Source: Bacteroidales bacterium
GTDB taxonomy: Bacteria > Bacteroidota > Bacteroidia > Bacteroidales > WCHB1-69
Assembly (NCBI GenBank): GCA_024400755.1
Contig: JAKSMG010000005.1
Coordinates: 62,001-126,000 of the forward strand
DNA length: 64,000 nucleotides
Reading direction: 5' to 3'
Below are positions 1-8,017 of this stretch, one piece after another; position 1 is the stretch's first letter, and each line of letters opens with the position of its first letter. A model generated the notes under the pieces. It saw only the letters and a program-made list of their open reading frames with translations, had not been told where the DNA came from and did not search any database. Both the position numbers and the translations under genes were made by a program.

Positions 1-959
1 CTTATACGAAGGGTTTGTTGGCTTGCCGACCTCCTTTGGATATTCGTCCGAAGCATCTTTCCACGGTGGATGATTTTATGCGTAGTGCGGAGGAAAACAA
101 AGTGCCTGTGGTAGATGTCATTTCTTCGGAAGAACGTCAAGAGTTTCATCAGCACCTATATGCCGATACGCCTTTGATAAGCATCAGGAATTTATTTAAG
201 ACTTATCCTATTCGGAAGCGAAAGTTGTTTGAAAAACAAGAATACGTGCATGCGGTTCAGGATGTGAGTCTGGAAGTCTATGAAGGCGAAACCCTTGGTT
301 TAGTCGGAGAATCCGGCTGCGGGAAAACAACACTGGGCCGTTCTATGATTCGTTTGATTGAACCTACTTCGGGTAGCGTGACGTACAAGGGACGAAATTT
401 GCTGGAATTGTCCAGGCGAGAGATGATGCGGCAGCGTAAAGATTTGCAAATCATCTTGCAAGATCCATATTCGTCATTAAACCAGCGTGTTACTATCGGT
501 GCTGCTATTATGGAACCGATGCAGATTCACGGACTTTATGCCAATGACCACGAGAGAAAAATGCGGACTATCGAGTTGTTGGAACGGGTAAGTTTGAACG
601 AGTCACATTTTTATCGTTATCCTCACGAGTTTTCAGGTGGACAACGTCAGCGCATAAGCATTGCCCGTGCGTTGGCTGTCAGTCCGCGGTTTATTATTTG
701 TGACGAGTCTGTCTCTGCCTTGGATGTTTCCGTTCAGGCCCAAGTGCTGAATTTGTTGAACGAGTTGAAACAGGAATATCATTTAACTTACATTTTCATT
801 TCCCACGATTTGTCTGTGGTCAAGTTTATGTCCGACCGTATGGCCGTGATGCAAAATGGAAGAATTGTTGAATTAAATGATGCCGATGACATTTATTTTC
901 ATCCCCAGACTGATTATGCAAGAAAATTAATTGGAGCAATTCCCAAAGGGATAAATTAA
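1..959 (+). CDS. Oligopeptide/dipeptide ABC transporter, fused double ATP-binding protein (5' partial)
   Basis: Energises peptide uptake across the inner membrane as the ATPase of an Opp/Dpp-type importer. The reading frame is open from base 3; the first residues ([12 protein letters not shown]) are the typical C-terminal end of an OppD/DppD-like ATPase, and a second complete ABC domain follows. This is therefore the end of a fused DF-type protein and the first ATPase domain lies before the window. In the second domain, counting from the TTG at 15, I see Walker [10 protein letters not shown] (98-106), signature SGGQRQ (207-212), Walker B FIICDE (226-231) and the H-loop ISHD (His264). The TTG at 15 is not a plausible true start. 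It is followed 8 bp later by a DoxX-like gene. Confidence 0.88.
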   Translation, partial: YTKGLLACRPPLDIRPKHLSTVDDFMRSAEENKVPVVDVISSEERQEFHQHLYADTPLISIRNLFKTYPIRKRKLFEKQEYVHAVQDVSLEVYEGETLGLVGESGCGKTTLGRSMIRLIEPTSGSVTYKGRNLLELSRREMMRQRKDLQIILQDPYSSLNQRVTIGAAIMEPMQIHGLYANDHERKMRTIELLERVSLNESHFYRYPHEFSGGQRQRISIARALAVSPRFIICDESVSALDVSVQAQVLNLLNELKQEYHLTYIFISHDLSVVKFMSDRMAVMQNGRIVELNDADDIYFHPQTDYARKLIGAIPKGIN

Positions 960-967
960 AATAAGAT

Positions 968-1882
968 ATGAAAGCAAAACAAGTTATTTTATTGATTCTT
1001 AGACTTCTTATTGGATTATTTTTCATTACGACCGCGGTATTGAAACTTTTTTCGTTGGATGAATTCGAAGTCTATATTTATAGTTTTAATATTTTTGGAT
1101 TTGTTTTTTCCACTGTGGTGGCCCGTTTGGTGATCATGGCAGAATTGCTTTTGGGTATTTGTTTGATGTCCAAGATGTTGTATAAATATGCTTGGTGGCT
1201 GACCCAGTTAATGCTCTTGGGTTTTACCTTTTTGCTGATTTATATCGCTATTTTCAGAAATGATACGAATTGTCATTGTCTTGGCGATTTTGTGGAATTG
1301 AATCCAGTGGCTTCCATCATTAAAAACCTGGTGACGATGGCTTTGCTTTTCTTGGTTAAAAACGAAGCGGATTATCAGTTCAAGGGTAAAAAATGGGCCT
1401 TGACAGCTGCTTTTGTAGTGGCTTTTGCTGTCCCTTTTTGTGTATTTCCGATGGATGTTGTTTACAATAAATTTGTTTCACCTATTGATCAAATCAACAA
1501 AGAGGCGTTTGCCAATATTCAAGTTGACAGTACGATGACCAATTTTGACATTAGCAAGGGAAATTATGTTGTGGCGGTTTATGCTTCGGGGTGTAAGTAT
1601 TGCAAAATGAGTGCAAAGAAAATAAATCAAATGTTGGAAACAAACCAGGTGGAAGCCGATAAATTCCAAATTTTGATTTGGGGAGACACGGCTCATATTC
1701 AGCAGTTTAGAGAAGAAACGAAGTGCGAGCGATATCCGTGGCACGTTATTCATCCATACGTTGCCATAGATATGGTTTATGGTCAATTTCCCACATTTAT
1801 CCTTACGCACGATGGCGAAATCGTCAAGGCCTTTGACTATCGTGGAATGGATGAAAAAGAATTGTCCGAATATCTGAAATAA
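968..1882 (+). CDS. DoxX/MauE-like membrane protein with C-terminal thioredoxin-like domain
   Basis: 304 aa. The N-terminal half has about four membrane helices (roughly residues 5-27, 45-68, 75-96, 115-131) of the DoxX/MauE redox-associated type, with a Cys-His-Cys motif at 102-104 in a loop. A further helix lies near 144-160. The C-terminal part (about 190-304) looks like a thioredoxin fold facing the periplasm, with a CKYC motif at Cys209/Cys212. This architecture is known in Bacteroidota as a BT_3928-like family; the role is presumably thiol redox transfer at the envelope, but no substrate can be inferred. It starts 9 bp after the ABC gene, so the two are probably cotranscribed, and it ends 2 bp from the convergent small lipoprotein. 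Confidence 0.75.
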   Translation: MKAKQVILLILRLLIGLFFITTAVLKLFSLDEFEVYIYSFNIFGFVFSTVVARLVIMAELLLGICLMSKMLYKYAWWLTQLMLLGFTFLLIYIAIFRNDTNCHCLGDFVELNPVASIIKNLVTMALLFLVKNEADYQFKGKKWALTAAFVVAFAVPFCVFPMDVVYNKFVSPIDQINKEAFANIQVDSTMTNFDISKGNYVVAVYASGCKYCKMSAKKINQMLETNQVEADKFQILIWGDTAHIQQFREETKCERYPWHVIHPYVAIDMVYGQFPTFILTHDGEIVKAFDYRGMDEKELSEYLK

Positions 1883-1884
1883 AT

Positions 1885-2049
1885 TTATCTACAGGTACGG
1901 CCATTGTTGGAATAATTTCCACAATCTTCGTTGTAAGAGATTTCTATTTCCTGGTCCGGAGTGACATTCGGGTTGGTGCAGGTGCAATATTTGCTGCAAC
2001 CGCAGCAGCATAAAACCAACAATGCTGAAAGTAAGAGTATCTTTTTCAT
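1885..2049 (-). CDS. Small cysteine-rich lipoprotein (54 aa)
   Basis: A 54-codon frame running from ATG at 2049 to TAA at 1885. It begins MKKILLLSALLVLCCCGCSK, a lysine-rich start, a hydrophobic stretch and a cluster of cysteines that would serve as a lipobox (Cys14, Cys16 or Cys18). The mature part is short, polar and has more cysteines (CTC; ...EDCGN; ...RTCR at the end). A good -7 promoter box (TATCTTTG on the minus strand, 2088-2095) lies about 40 bp upstream of the ATG. The function is unknown. The signal sequence plus promoter argue for a real gene despite its size. Confidence 0.6.
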   Translation of the reverse strand: MKKILLLSALLVLCCCGCSKYCTCTNPNVTPDQEIEISYNEDCGNYSNNGRTCR

Positions 2050-2087
2050 TTTTCTGCGATAAATTATATTGAATATAAATTTCTTGG

Positions 2088-2095
2088 CAAAGATA
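2088..2095 (-). promoter_or_regulatory. -7 promoter box of the small lipoprotein
   Basis: The minus strand reads TATCTTTG, a match to the Bacteroidota TAnnTTTG box, about 40 bp before the ATG at 2049. No TTG at 19 bp spacing was found. Confidence 0.5.
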
Positions 2096-2168
2096 TAATT
2101 TTTTTGGGAATTATTCTCCTCCGTCTTGCAAGTCAGAAGTTTTTATTTATGATTTCCCACAAAAAAGC

Positions 2169-2389
2169 TGGATTATCCCATTCAATCTTGTTGAGATTCC
2201 GACGTTTCCTCCTTACGTCGGAAACATCGGAATGGCGACATACCTTGTGGACGTAATGGCGGCGGCGCAAAATAGGAGGTTAATGTACGTGTTGGGTGCC
2301 GCCGCCACTTCTTGCCTAATGATTAATCGCCATTTCGATGAAGCGTAGCAAAATCGGAATCTCTTTGCAAGACGGAAGGGGATAATCCA
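2169..2389. repeat. MITE-like repeat element, complete copy
   Basis: 221 bp bounded by perfect 11-bp inverted ends (TGGATTATCCC at 2169-2179, GGGATAATCCA at 2379-2389). The inversion continues imperfectly for about 35 bp: both ends read on into TCTTG and GAGATTCCGA. In the middle GGCGGCGGC (2258-2266) is mirrored by GCCGCCGCC (2298-2306). There is no credible coding frame. Related partial copies are at 26671-26794 and 48323-48460, with a weak one at 6031-6088. The overall design (TIRs, small size, intergenic position, no gene) is that of a non-autonomous mobile element or a large REP-like element. Confidence 0.75.
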
Positions 2390-2390
2390 A

Positions 2391-2426
2391 AAAAAAATCA
2401 TCGTCCATTAGACGATGATTTTTTCA
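2391..2426 (-). terminator. Intrinsic terminator after the T9SS cargo gene
   Basis: AATCATCGTC (2396-2405) and GACGATGATT (2411-2420) form a perfect 10-bp stem with a 5-nt loop. The flanking A run becomes a U tract on the minus strand, just after the stop codon at 2448. Confidence 0.85.
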
Positions 2427-2447
2427 TTATAAAAGGATGTCTTGTAA

Positions 2448-5348
2448 TTATTTTCTGTCTCTGATGATTTGCAAAGTGCCGTGGTAGTTGACGGTTTTGA
2501 GTCTTCCTTTATAATAGAATGAATAGTAATAAGTGCCGTCGTTGACCTTGCCGGCATCGAAAACATTTTCGCCCACGATGATACCATCGCCTCTGTCACC
2601 AGTCATATCCATAAAGGTATCGTAATGTTCGGCGTGATAAACTTCCTTGCCCCAGCGGTCGTAAATATAGAGTTCGTTGTTTCTGTATTTATCAGGATCG
2701 TACTGGTTCATCGAAGTGTTGAGGTTGCCGATGGCGAACACGTCGTTCACACCGTCACCATTGGGGGTAATCACGTTAGGGAAGACGAGGTCGGCTTCCA
2801 AGCTTACCGTGTGGGTGATAGAGCTGTTACATCCTTCGGGAGTGAACATTGACAGGGTTACGTCATAGTCGCCCCAAGTTGAAAAGTTGTGTTCCAACGC
2901 GTAAGCAGATGAGTCAATGCTGCCGTCGCCAAAATCCCACTTGAATCCCATATCGTCACCAAATTGGGTGGTGTCTCCTTGCACTTGGAAGAAGATGGAA
3001 CCGTCAGTTTCGGCCCATAGGGCAACTTCTGGAAGAGCGTCAAATTCAGCGGTGGGTTGATAATTAACGGTGATGTAATTCCATTTAAAGAGTGAATCAA
3101 CACAGCCGTTAGCAGTGGTGATGACCAACTTGACGGTATAAGTGCCGCTATGTTCAAATTTCAAATCAGGATTTTTCTTATCGGAAGTAAGAACCACGTT
3201 CCAGTTTTCATCGTAACAAGTCCACAAATATTGCAAATCTACACCATCGATGCCGTGGCTGGTGTTTTGGAAATGAACCGTCAAAGGCACACAACCCGCG
3301 GTATCAGAAGTGGTAAATTCGGGTATTGGCTTGGGCAATATGTTGATATTGACAGAGTCGGAACCGCTGCAAGCCAGTCCGTCTTCGTTGGTCACGGTTA
3401 CGCGTACGGAATATTCGCCGGCGGAAGTAAGGTAAATGTCAGGAGTTCTTTCACCGGTATTCCAGATAAATTCGCTGCCGGGATAATCATAATGTGATTC
3501 CAGCAAGTAAAGTTCGCCGTGGCAAATATCGACATCGGGTCCCAAATCGGGGTGAGGTCTTTCCACGACTTCGATATTCAAGGCAGTGTCGTAATGGCAC
3601 TTGAATTCATCGACCACGGTTACCGTATATTGAATATTACCGCTACTATCTGGAATAATGTAACTTCCACTGGCACCGGGACCTGTAATGTACATAGAAT
3701 CCGGGTGAACAGTGTAGGTCCAGTCTTGTGGCAACAAAGAAGGATCCAGAGCCATTTCCCATTCGGTGAGCCAGCCGTTGTCAACACCGTATCCATCCAA
3801 AACGGTGATAGACCAAGTTCCGTTCATAGGACAGCCAATCAGTTGACTAAAGGGTTGGTCTGGATGGTAAATCTGTGTCATATTTGTCATATTGCTGGAG
3901 TCGATCGTGGTAGCGTTATAGGATTGGAAAACATTAGGAACACTGTGGGTATTGACAGTTTCGTAAACGTAACCGCTACCTGATGCGTAGGTATAGCCCA
4001 AGGCGGTGTTGTTGGACCAACAATAATTCCAGGTATGTCCCATTGGATTCGTGATAGGATCGCATTTGTTGGAAGAATTGTCGTTGGCATCGTTTGCCTC
4101 ACCAAAATATGCGCCAGTAGAAGTACTACCTGCGGCAGCATTCCAACCTATATCGGACGTTGGGATTTGTCCTGAGCAGTTAGAGCTACCACCATTAAAT
4201 TTTTTCAGCAGTGCGGCTCTCTGTCCATTGGGACATTCCAATGCGATATAGATATCGCCAACGAAAGAGTGTTCCAACTTGGCACGCACATATAAAATGT
4301 CGTTTTCATCCTGAATGGTTGCAGTTGGAGAGAATGCTGTAAATGTAACACTTGAACGATAGGCGCATCCGCTACCGCAGTCTTGGCCATCAGGCAGGAA
4401 GATGGTATCGCAAACTTTCAAAGTGGTTAACTGTTCGCTATAGACGGAGTCCACTTGGATAATGGAAAGATTGGAATAGGTGGCATCTACGCTGATTTCA
4501 TCGCCGGTACACATAGGTGGCATTTGTGATACTTTTTTGATGAAGTTTTTAGAGGTTCTAATTCTGAAGATTGCGGGCATTGTGCATTTACATCCGGCAC
4601 TGTCTTCCACGTTAATGCTTATGTCATAACCTCTTCCTGTCGGGAAGTAATGATCCATCACGTTCATTCCCACACCTGAATATTCGCCTTCCACGCTAAG
4701 ATCCCAGTAGAATGTCGAACTGGCATCATCCTGATGATAACTAAAGTCATTATCTGGGAATACCCCATGAACCACCATGTGTAAAGTATCGTAAGGACAT
4801 AAATCCACATAAAAGAATCCGTCAGGTCCCTGTATCGGATAATGTGAGGATAACAACGAGTCGATTTCAATGCCGACACGCTGGCAGGGAGCCACGCATT
4901 CGGTATTGATGATAAAGCCAGTTCCGCAGGAGTCAGCGTCAGACACGAACTTCAACGTCAGCGCACCAGATGGGTTGTTGACAGTGGCGGTATAATAAAG
5001 GTCTTGGGAAGAGGTACCTGCGGCGACGGAATTGTTGATGAAACCCAAAAGAAGTGAGTCTGCATCCGTCGTACCATCATAAATGAACAATGTGTCGCTG
5101 TCGTGAACGTCAAAATCGGTAAGAATGATCTTGATTTGAACGCAGTGGGCGGATGTGTTACTGGAGTGGATTGTCAAAAGGTCGTTGCGATTAGGACCGT
5201 AATCCCCGTTAATTCCGCCGTTATCATAAATGACGAAATTACAACCCGTAACATCGGAGGAACCTGTTCCCATCGTGATTACCGTTTGGGCCATCATTGA
5301 GACAGAGGCCAAACAGAATAATGCGAATAATGCTAAAATCTTTTTCAT
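2448..5348 (-). CDS. Large secreted T9SS cargo protein with CUB-like, P-type and PKD-like domains and gliding-type CTD
   Basis: 966 aa. A clear signal peptide (MKKILALFALFCLASVSMMAQ) is followed by a CUB-like region (about 20-155, with FIYDGTTDADSLLLG typical of such folds). A proprotein-convertase P-like beta domain lies at about 330-550, with LEHSFVGDIYIALECPNG and later GTWSITVLDGYGVDNGWLTEW. PKD-like domains follow (WNTGE..., PEFTTSDTAGCVPLTVHFQNTS, and KWDFGDGS). The last about 90 residues contain VFPNVITPNGDGVNDVF and IYDRWGKEVY, the hallmark of the gliding-motility-associated (type B) C-terminal sorting domain for type IX secretion. It is therefore exported and anchored or released at the cell surface; an adhesive role is inferred, and no catalytic domain is evident. 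It lies 29 bp downstream of a small secreted protein gene, probably in one transcript. Confidence 0.85.
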   Translation of the reverse strand: MKKILALFALFCLASVSMMAQTVITMGTGSSDVTGCNFVIYDNGGINGDYGPNRNDLLTIHSSNTSAHCVQIKIILTDFDVHDSDTLFIYDGTTDADSLLLGFINNSVAAGTSSQDLYYTATVNNPSGALTLKFVSDADSCGTGFIINTECVAPCQRVGIEIDSLLSSHYPIQGPDGFFYVDLCPYDTLHMVVHGVFPDNDFSYHQDDASSTFYWDLSVEGEYSGVGMNVMDHYFPTGRGYDISINVEDSAGCKCTMPAIFRIRTSKNFIKKVSQMPPMCTGDEISVDATYSNLSIIQVDSVYSEQLTTLKVCDTIFLPDGQDCGSGCAYRSSVTFTAFSPTATIQDENDILYVRAKLEHSFVGDIYIALECPNGQRAALLKKFNGGSSNCSGQIPTSDIGWNAAAGSTSTGAYFGEANDANDNSSNKCDPITNPMGHTWNYCWSNNTALGYTYASGSGYVYETVNTHSVPNVFQSYNATTIDSSNMTNMTQIYHPDQPFSQLIGCPMNGTWSITVLDGYGVDNGWLTEWEMALDPSLLPQDWTYTVHPDSMYITGPGASGSYIIPDSSGNIQYTVTVVDEFKCHYDTALNIEVVERPHPDLGPDVDICHGELYLLESHYDYPGSEFIWNTGERTPDIYLTSAGEYSVRVTVTNEDGLACSGSDSVNINILPKPIPEFTTSDTAGCVPLTVHFQNTSHGIDGVDLQYLWTCYDENWNVVLTSDKKNPDLKFEHSGTYTVKLVITTANGCVDSLFKWNYITVNYQPTAEFDALPEVALWAETDGSIFFQVQGDTTQFGDDMGFKWDFGDGSIDSSAYALEHNFSTWGDYDVTLSMFTPEGCNSSITHTVSLEADLVFPNVITPNGDGVNDVFAIGNLNTSMNQYDPDKYRNNELYIYDRWGKEVYHAEHYDTFMDMTGDRGDGIIVGENVFDAGKVNDGTYYYSFYYKGRLKTVNYHGTLQIIRDRK

Positions 5349-5377
5349 AGGGAATATTTTTTTTGTTTTATATCAAG

Positions 5378-5836
5378 TTAAAGTTTGTATCCGTATTGCT
5401 CGAGACGTGCTTGTTTGAGTGCTTCAAAGTGATAACTCGAATGGACAACCAAGTAATAACCGGTATTGCCCAAATGATATACAACAGGTCTGTTGATGTT
5501 TTGTTCCAGATTGTAATTGTAGCGGTTGACGCATTTGTTGGCGATAATCTGATTGTAATCGCAGATTTGGCCCTTTTTGACAGCCGTCTTCAATTCACCC
5601 TTGTCAATGTATTCTCCTTCAGGTGCTGGAAGTTTGTCGATGACGTAGCAAAATTCTGAAATGTTGTAATTTTCAATAAACAGTTTTTGCGGATTGTTGG
5701 CCTTCATATCATTGATTTCAGCTTCTGAATATACTTCCTGGAGTAGTGGGTCAATGAAGAAAGGCAATTTTTGTTGTTGGGCAAAACAACCCAATGTCAA
5801 CAGAATTGAAATCGATAAGGTGATGATTTTTTTCAT
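5378..5836 (-). CDS. Secreted protein of unknown function
   Basis: 152 aa with a signal peptide (MKKIITLSISILLTLGCFAQQ). The rest is a compact globular protein with no motif that I recognise. Two cysteines (around ISEFCYV and KGQICDY) could pair after export. It precedes the large T9SS cargo gene by 29 bp and the only promoter-like box of this pair lies upstream of it (TATTTTTG on the minus strand at 5929-5936). The two are thus likely cotranscribed and may work together at the cell surface. It has no C-terminal sorting domain, so it probably stays in the periplasm. Confidence 0.7.
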   Translation of the reverse strand: MKKIITLSISILLTLGCFAQQQKLPFFIDPLLQEVYSEAEINDMKANNPQKLFIENYNISEFCYVIDKLPAPEGEYIDKGELKTAVKKGQICDYNQIIANKCVNRYNYNLEQNINRPVVYHLGNTGYYLVVHSSYHFEALKQARLEQYGYKL

Positions 5837-5928
5837 AATTTATTGTTTTTTAATACTTTATATTAATCCATATACTTATTTTGCACCTTTTGTACATCCA
5901 TAAGACGCATAAAAATCCAAAAACGTTA

Positions 5929-5936
5929 CAAAAATA
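5929..5936 (-). promoter_or_regulatory. -7 promoter box for the secreted-protein pair
   Basis: TATTTTTG on the minus strand, about 90 bp before the ATG at 5836. No clear -33 TTG at the usual spacing. Confidence 0.5.
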
Positions 5937-6030
5937 CGTTTTTTTTTTGAAAAAACTGAAAAAAGTTGAAGATAGATTCAACCAACAAAGGTTAAAAAGT
6001 ATAACCGGGAGTGTTATGCTAAAATAATTT

Positions 6031-6088
6031 TCGTCTTGTAGAAAGATTTTGTAGAAAGATTTCGACGAAATTAAACGGAATAATCCAG
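6031..6088. repeat. Degenerate fragment of the MITE-like repeat family
   Basis: Read on the minus strand it starts CTGGATTATTCCGTTTAAT, close to one end of the copy at 48323 (CTGGATTATCCCGTTTAAT). It then contains AGATTT and TCTTG segments reminiscent of the family ends, and carries a local duplication of GTAGAAAGATTT. The match is short, so the call is tentative. Confidence 0.35.
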
Positions 6089-6129
6089 TTTTAAAACAAA
6101 AAGTGTCGGAATTGCTTCCGACACTTAAG

Positions 6130-6202
<73 letters not shown>

Positions 6203-6220
6203 AATTGTTTTTTAGCAGTG

Positions 6221-6250
6221 CAAAAATACAAAAAAAATCAATCGAAACAA
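6221..6250 (-). promoter_or_regulatory. Promoter of tRNA-Phe
   Basis: On the minus strand a TTG (6248-6250) is followed after exactly 19 nt by TATTTTTG (6221-6228), a textbook Bacteroidota sigma-ABfr promoter, about 20 bp before the mature tRNA 5' end. Confidence 0.85.
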
Positions 6251-6378
6251 GTTTTTTTGTATTTTTATGTAGTTTTTGTTATAATTTGCTGATAATTAGT
6301 ATTTTATTTTTCTAATAATTTAAGATTTTAATCAAATAAGATTATGGTTTTCTTTTCTTAACAGGGAAATTTTGGCAA

Positions 6379-7041
6379 TTATTCGTTTAATTTTGCGCCG
6401 TATGCGAGATCTCCGGCATCGCCTAAGCCAGGTACAATGTAAGATTGAGCGGTGAGTTCGTCATCGACGGCACCTACCCAGATAGTGCAATTATTGGGAG
6501 ATAATTTGTTCTGAAGATATTCTATGCCTTCGCTGGAGGCGATGATGGAAACGAAATGCGTGTGTTTGGGTCTGCCGTTGTTGAGGAGTTCTTCGTATGC
6601 CAATAACATAGATTGACCAGTGGCAATCATCGGGTCGGCAAGAATCAAAGTCTTGTCCTCCAGGTCGGGAGCAGACATATAATCAATTTGTATCTCGAAA
6701 CTTCCGTCGCGGTGAGATTTTCTAAAGGCGGAGATAAATGCATTTTCGGAATCGTCAAAATAGTTGAGAAGACCTTGGTGCAAGGGAAGTCCAGCACGTA
6801 AAATGGTCGCCAAGACAGGTTTGTTTTTCAAGATGTTCATATTGACTGATCCCAATGGGGTATTGATTTCCCGTTCTTCGTAGTCTAAGGTTTTGCTGAT
6901 TTCGTAAGCAAAAATTTCCCCCAAGCGTTCCAGGTTTCTTCTGAAACGCATCCTGTCCTGCTGTATTTCAGTATTTCTGATTTCAGCGAAAAAATGGTTG
7001 AAAATGGAATTTTCTTTTCCTAAATAATTGATTTGTTTCAT
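6379..7041 (-). CDS. upp: Uracil phosphoribosyltransferase
   Basis: 220 aa. Converts uracil and PRPP to UMP in pyrimidine salvage, in the cytosol. The PRPP-binding segment TLILADPMIATGQSM is at 131-145. The C-terminal PGLGDAGDLAYG is the uracil-binding signature of UPRTs, and the middle has LRAGLPLHQG (81-90). The length is normal for the family. It is the last of three closely spaced minus-strand genes (mutase, GNAT-like protein, upp; gaps of 4 and 39 bp), probably one transcript, although the three share no obvious pathway. Confidence 0.95.
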   Translation of the reverse strand: MKQINYLGKENSIFNHFFAEIRNTEIQQDRMRFRRNLERLGEIFAYEISKTLDYEEREINTPLGSVNMNILKNKPVLATILRAGLPLHQGLLNYFDDSENAFISAFRKSHRDGSFEIQIDYMSAPDLEDKTLILADPMIATGQSMLLAYEELLNNGRPKHTHFVSIIASSEGIEYLQNKLSPNNCTIWVGAVDDELTAQSYIVPGLGDAGDLAYGAKLNE

Positions 7042-7080
7042 ATTTTTGTGTTTGGGTTAATGTTTTTTAGGTGAGGAATT

Positions 7081-8013
7081 TTATTTAAATATGGATTTGT
7101 ATAGTTTGATTAAGTGTCCGAGGTAAAAATCCCTGGTATGGCAAATCATATTAAAATCGTAGGCCTGTCCACCCAATCCTTTGTATAAACGTGCCACATT
7201 TTCGTTCATTGAGCCGTTAAAATCCAATTGCAAAGCTTGTCCGGCATTTCGTTTGATGTATTCATCTAAAAGAAAAAACATCGGTTTTTTGTCTGCATAA
7301 GCGTTGTCGCGTCCTGAAAACCAGAACCAAAGGCGTTGGCTGTCGCGTAACAAGAGTGCGCCAGCGATGAGCCTACCTTCATAGGTCACACCGATGGTGT
7401 CTAAAAAACCGCAGTTGCGGGCGTGGCTGGACAGTTTTCTTAAAGTGATGTAATCGCGTTTTTTGTAGTGGACGTTTTTTTGTTTTCCCCTGTTCTTTCT
7501 AAATAGGTTAATGATGCTTTCGATGTTGGCATTTTCCACGTATTCTAATCCCTGTTTTTGAGCAGATTTGATGTTGCGAGTGGTGTTTTGTGAGTAATTT
7601 TGAGCAATGAAAACATACGGCTTGTTGAGGTCCAATACGTGCGAAATCATCCCGATGACTTTATCTTCAATGAGTGTGCAAGGGTTGTTTCTGTTTAGGA
7701 TTAAGTCGATTTGTCGAAATCGTTTGGGGATGGCGTCAAAAAAGTCCTTTACTTTAGTGGCGGTAATGGGTTCAGGGGAAAAAATGCCCAAACGGTTGGA
7801 AAAAAACGGGGTATAGATGTATTTAATAGACAGTTTGGTCCTCGTTGGCAAAGGCATAACGCTTTGGTAGTCGTCTTCTACCAGAGCACACCAATGGGGA
7901 GAACTGATGGAAAGAAAATCAAAATCGGCAAAGATAGTGGTATTTAATGACTTTTGGATTGTCAAATTCCATCTATCTTTGTCGATTTCTGAATGCTTAA
8001 GAAAGCGTATCAT
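7081..8013 (-). CDS. GNAT/FemAB-like acetyltransferase-fold protein
   Basis: 310 aa, cytosolic. The second half has features of the FemAB/GNAT class (Acetyltransf_6-like): LIAGALLLRDSQRLWFWFSGRDNAYADKKPMFFLLDEYIKR, then LQLDFNGSMNENVARLYKGLGG. That last segment resembles the substrate-binding and acetyl-CoA end of such proteins in polysaccharide or peptidoglycan-related loci. The substrate is not known. It starts 4 bp after the stop of methylmalonyl-CoA mutase, so it is translated from the same message; this neighbour gives no hint of a shared pathway. Confidence 0.6.
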   Translation of the reverse strand: MIRFLKHSEIDKDRWNLTIQKSLNTTIFADFDFLSISSPHWCALVEDDYQSVMPLPTRTKLSIKYIYTPFFSNRLGIFSPEPITATKVKDFFDAIPKRFRQIDLILNRNNPCTLIEDKVIGMISHVLDLNKPYVFIAQNYSQNTTRNIKSAQKQGLEYVENANIESIINLFRKNRGKQKNVHYKKRDYITLRKLSSHARNCGFLDTIGVTYEGRLIAGALLLRDSQRLWFWFSGRDNAYADKKPMFFLLDEYIKRNAGQALQLDFNGSMNENVARLYKGLGGQAYDFNMICHTRDFYLGHLIKLYKSIFK

Positions 8014-8017
8014 CTGT

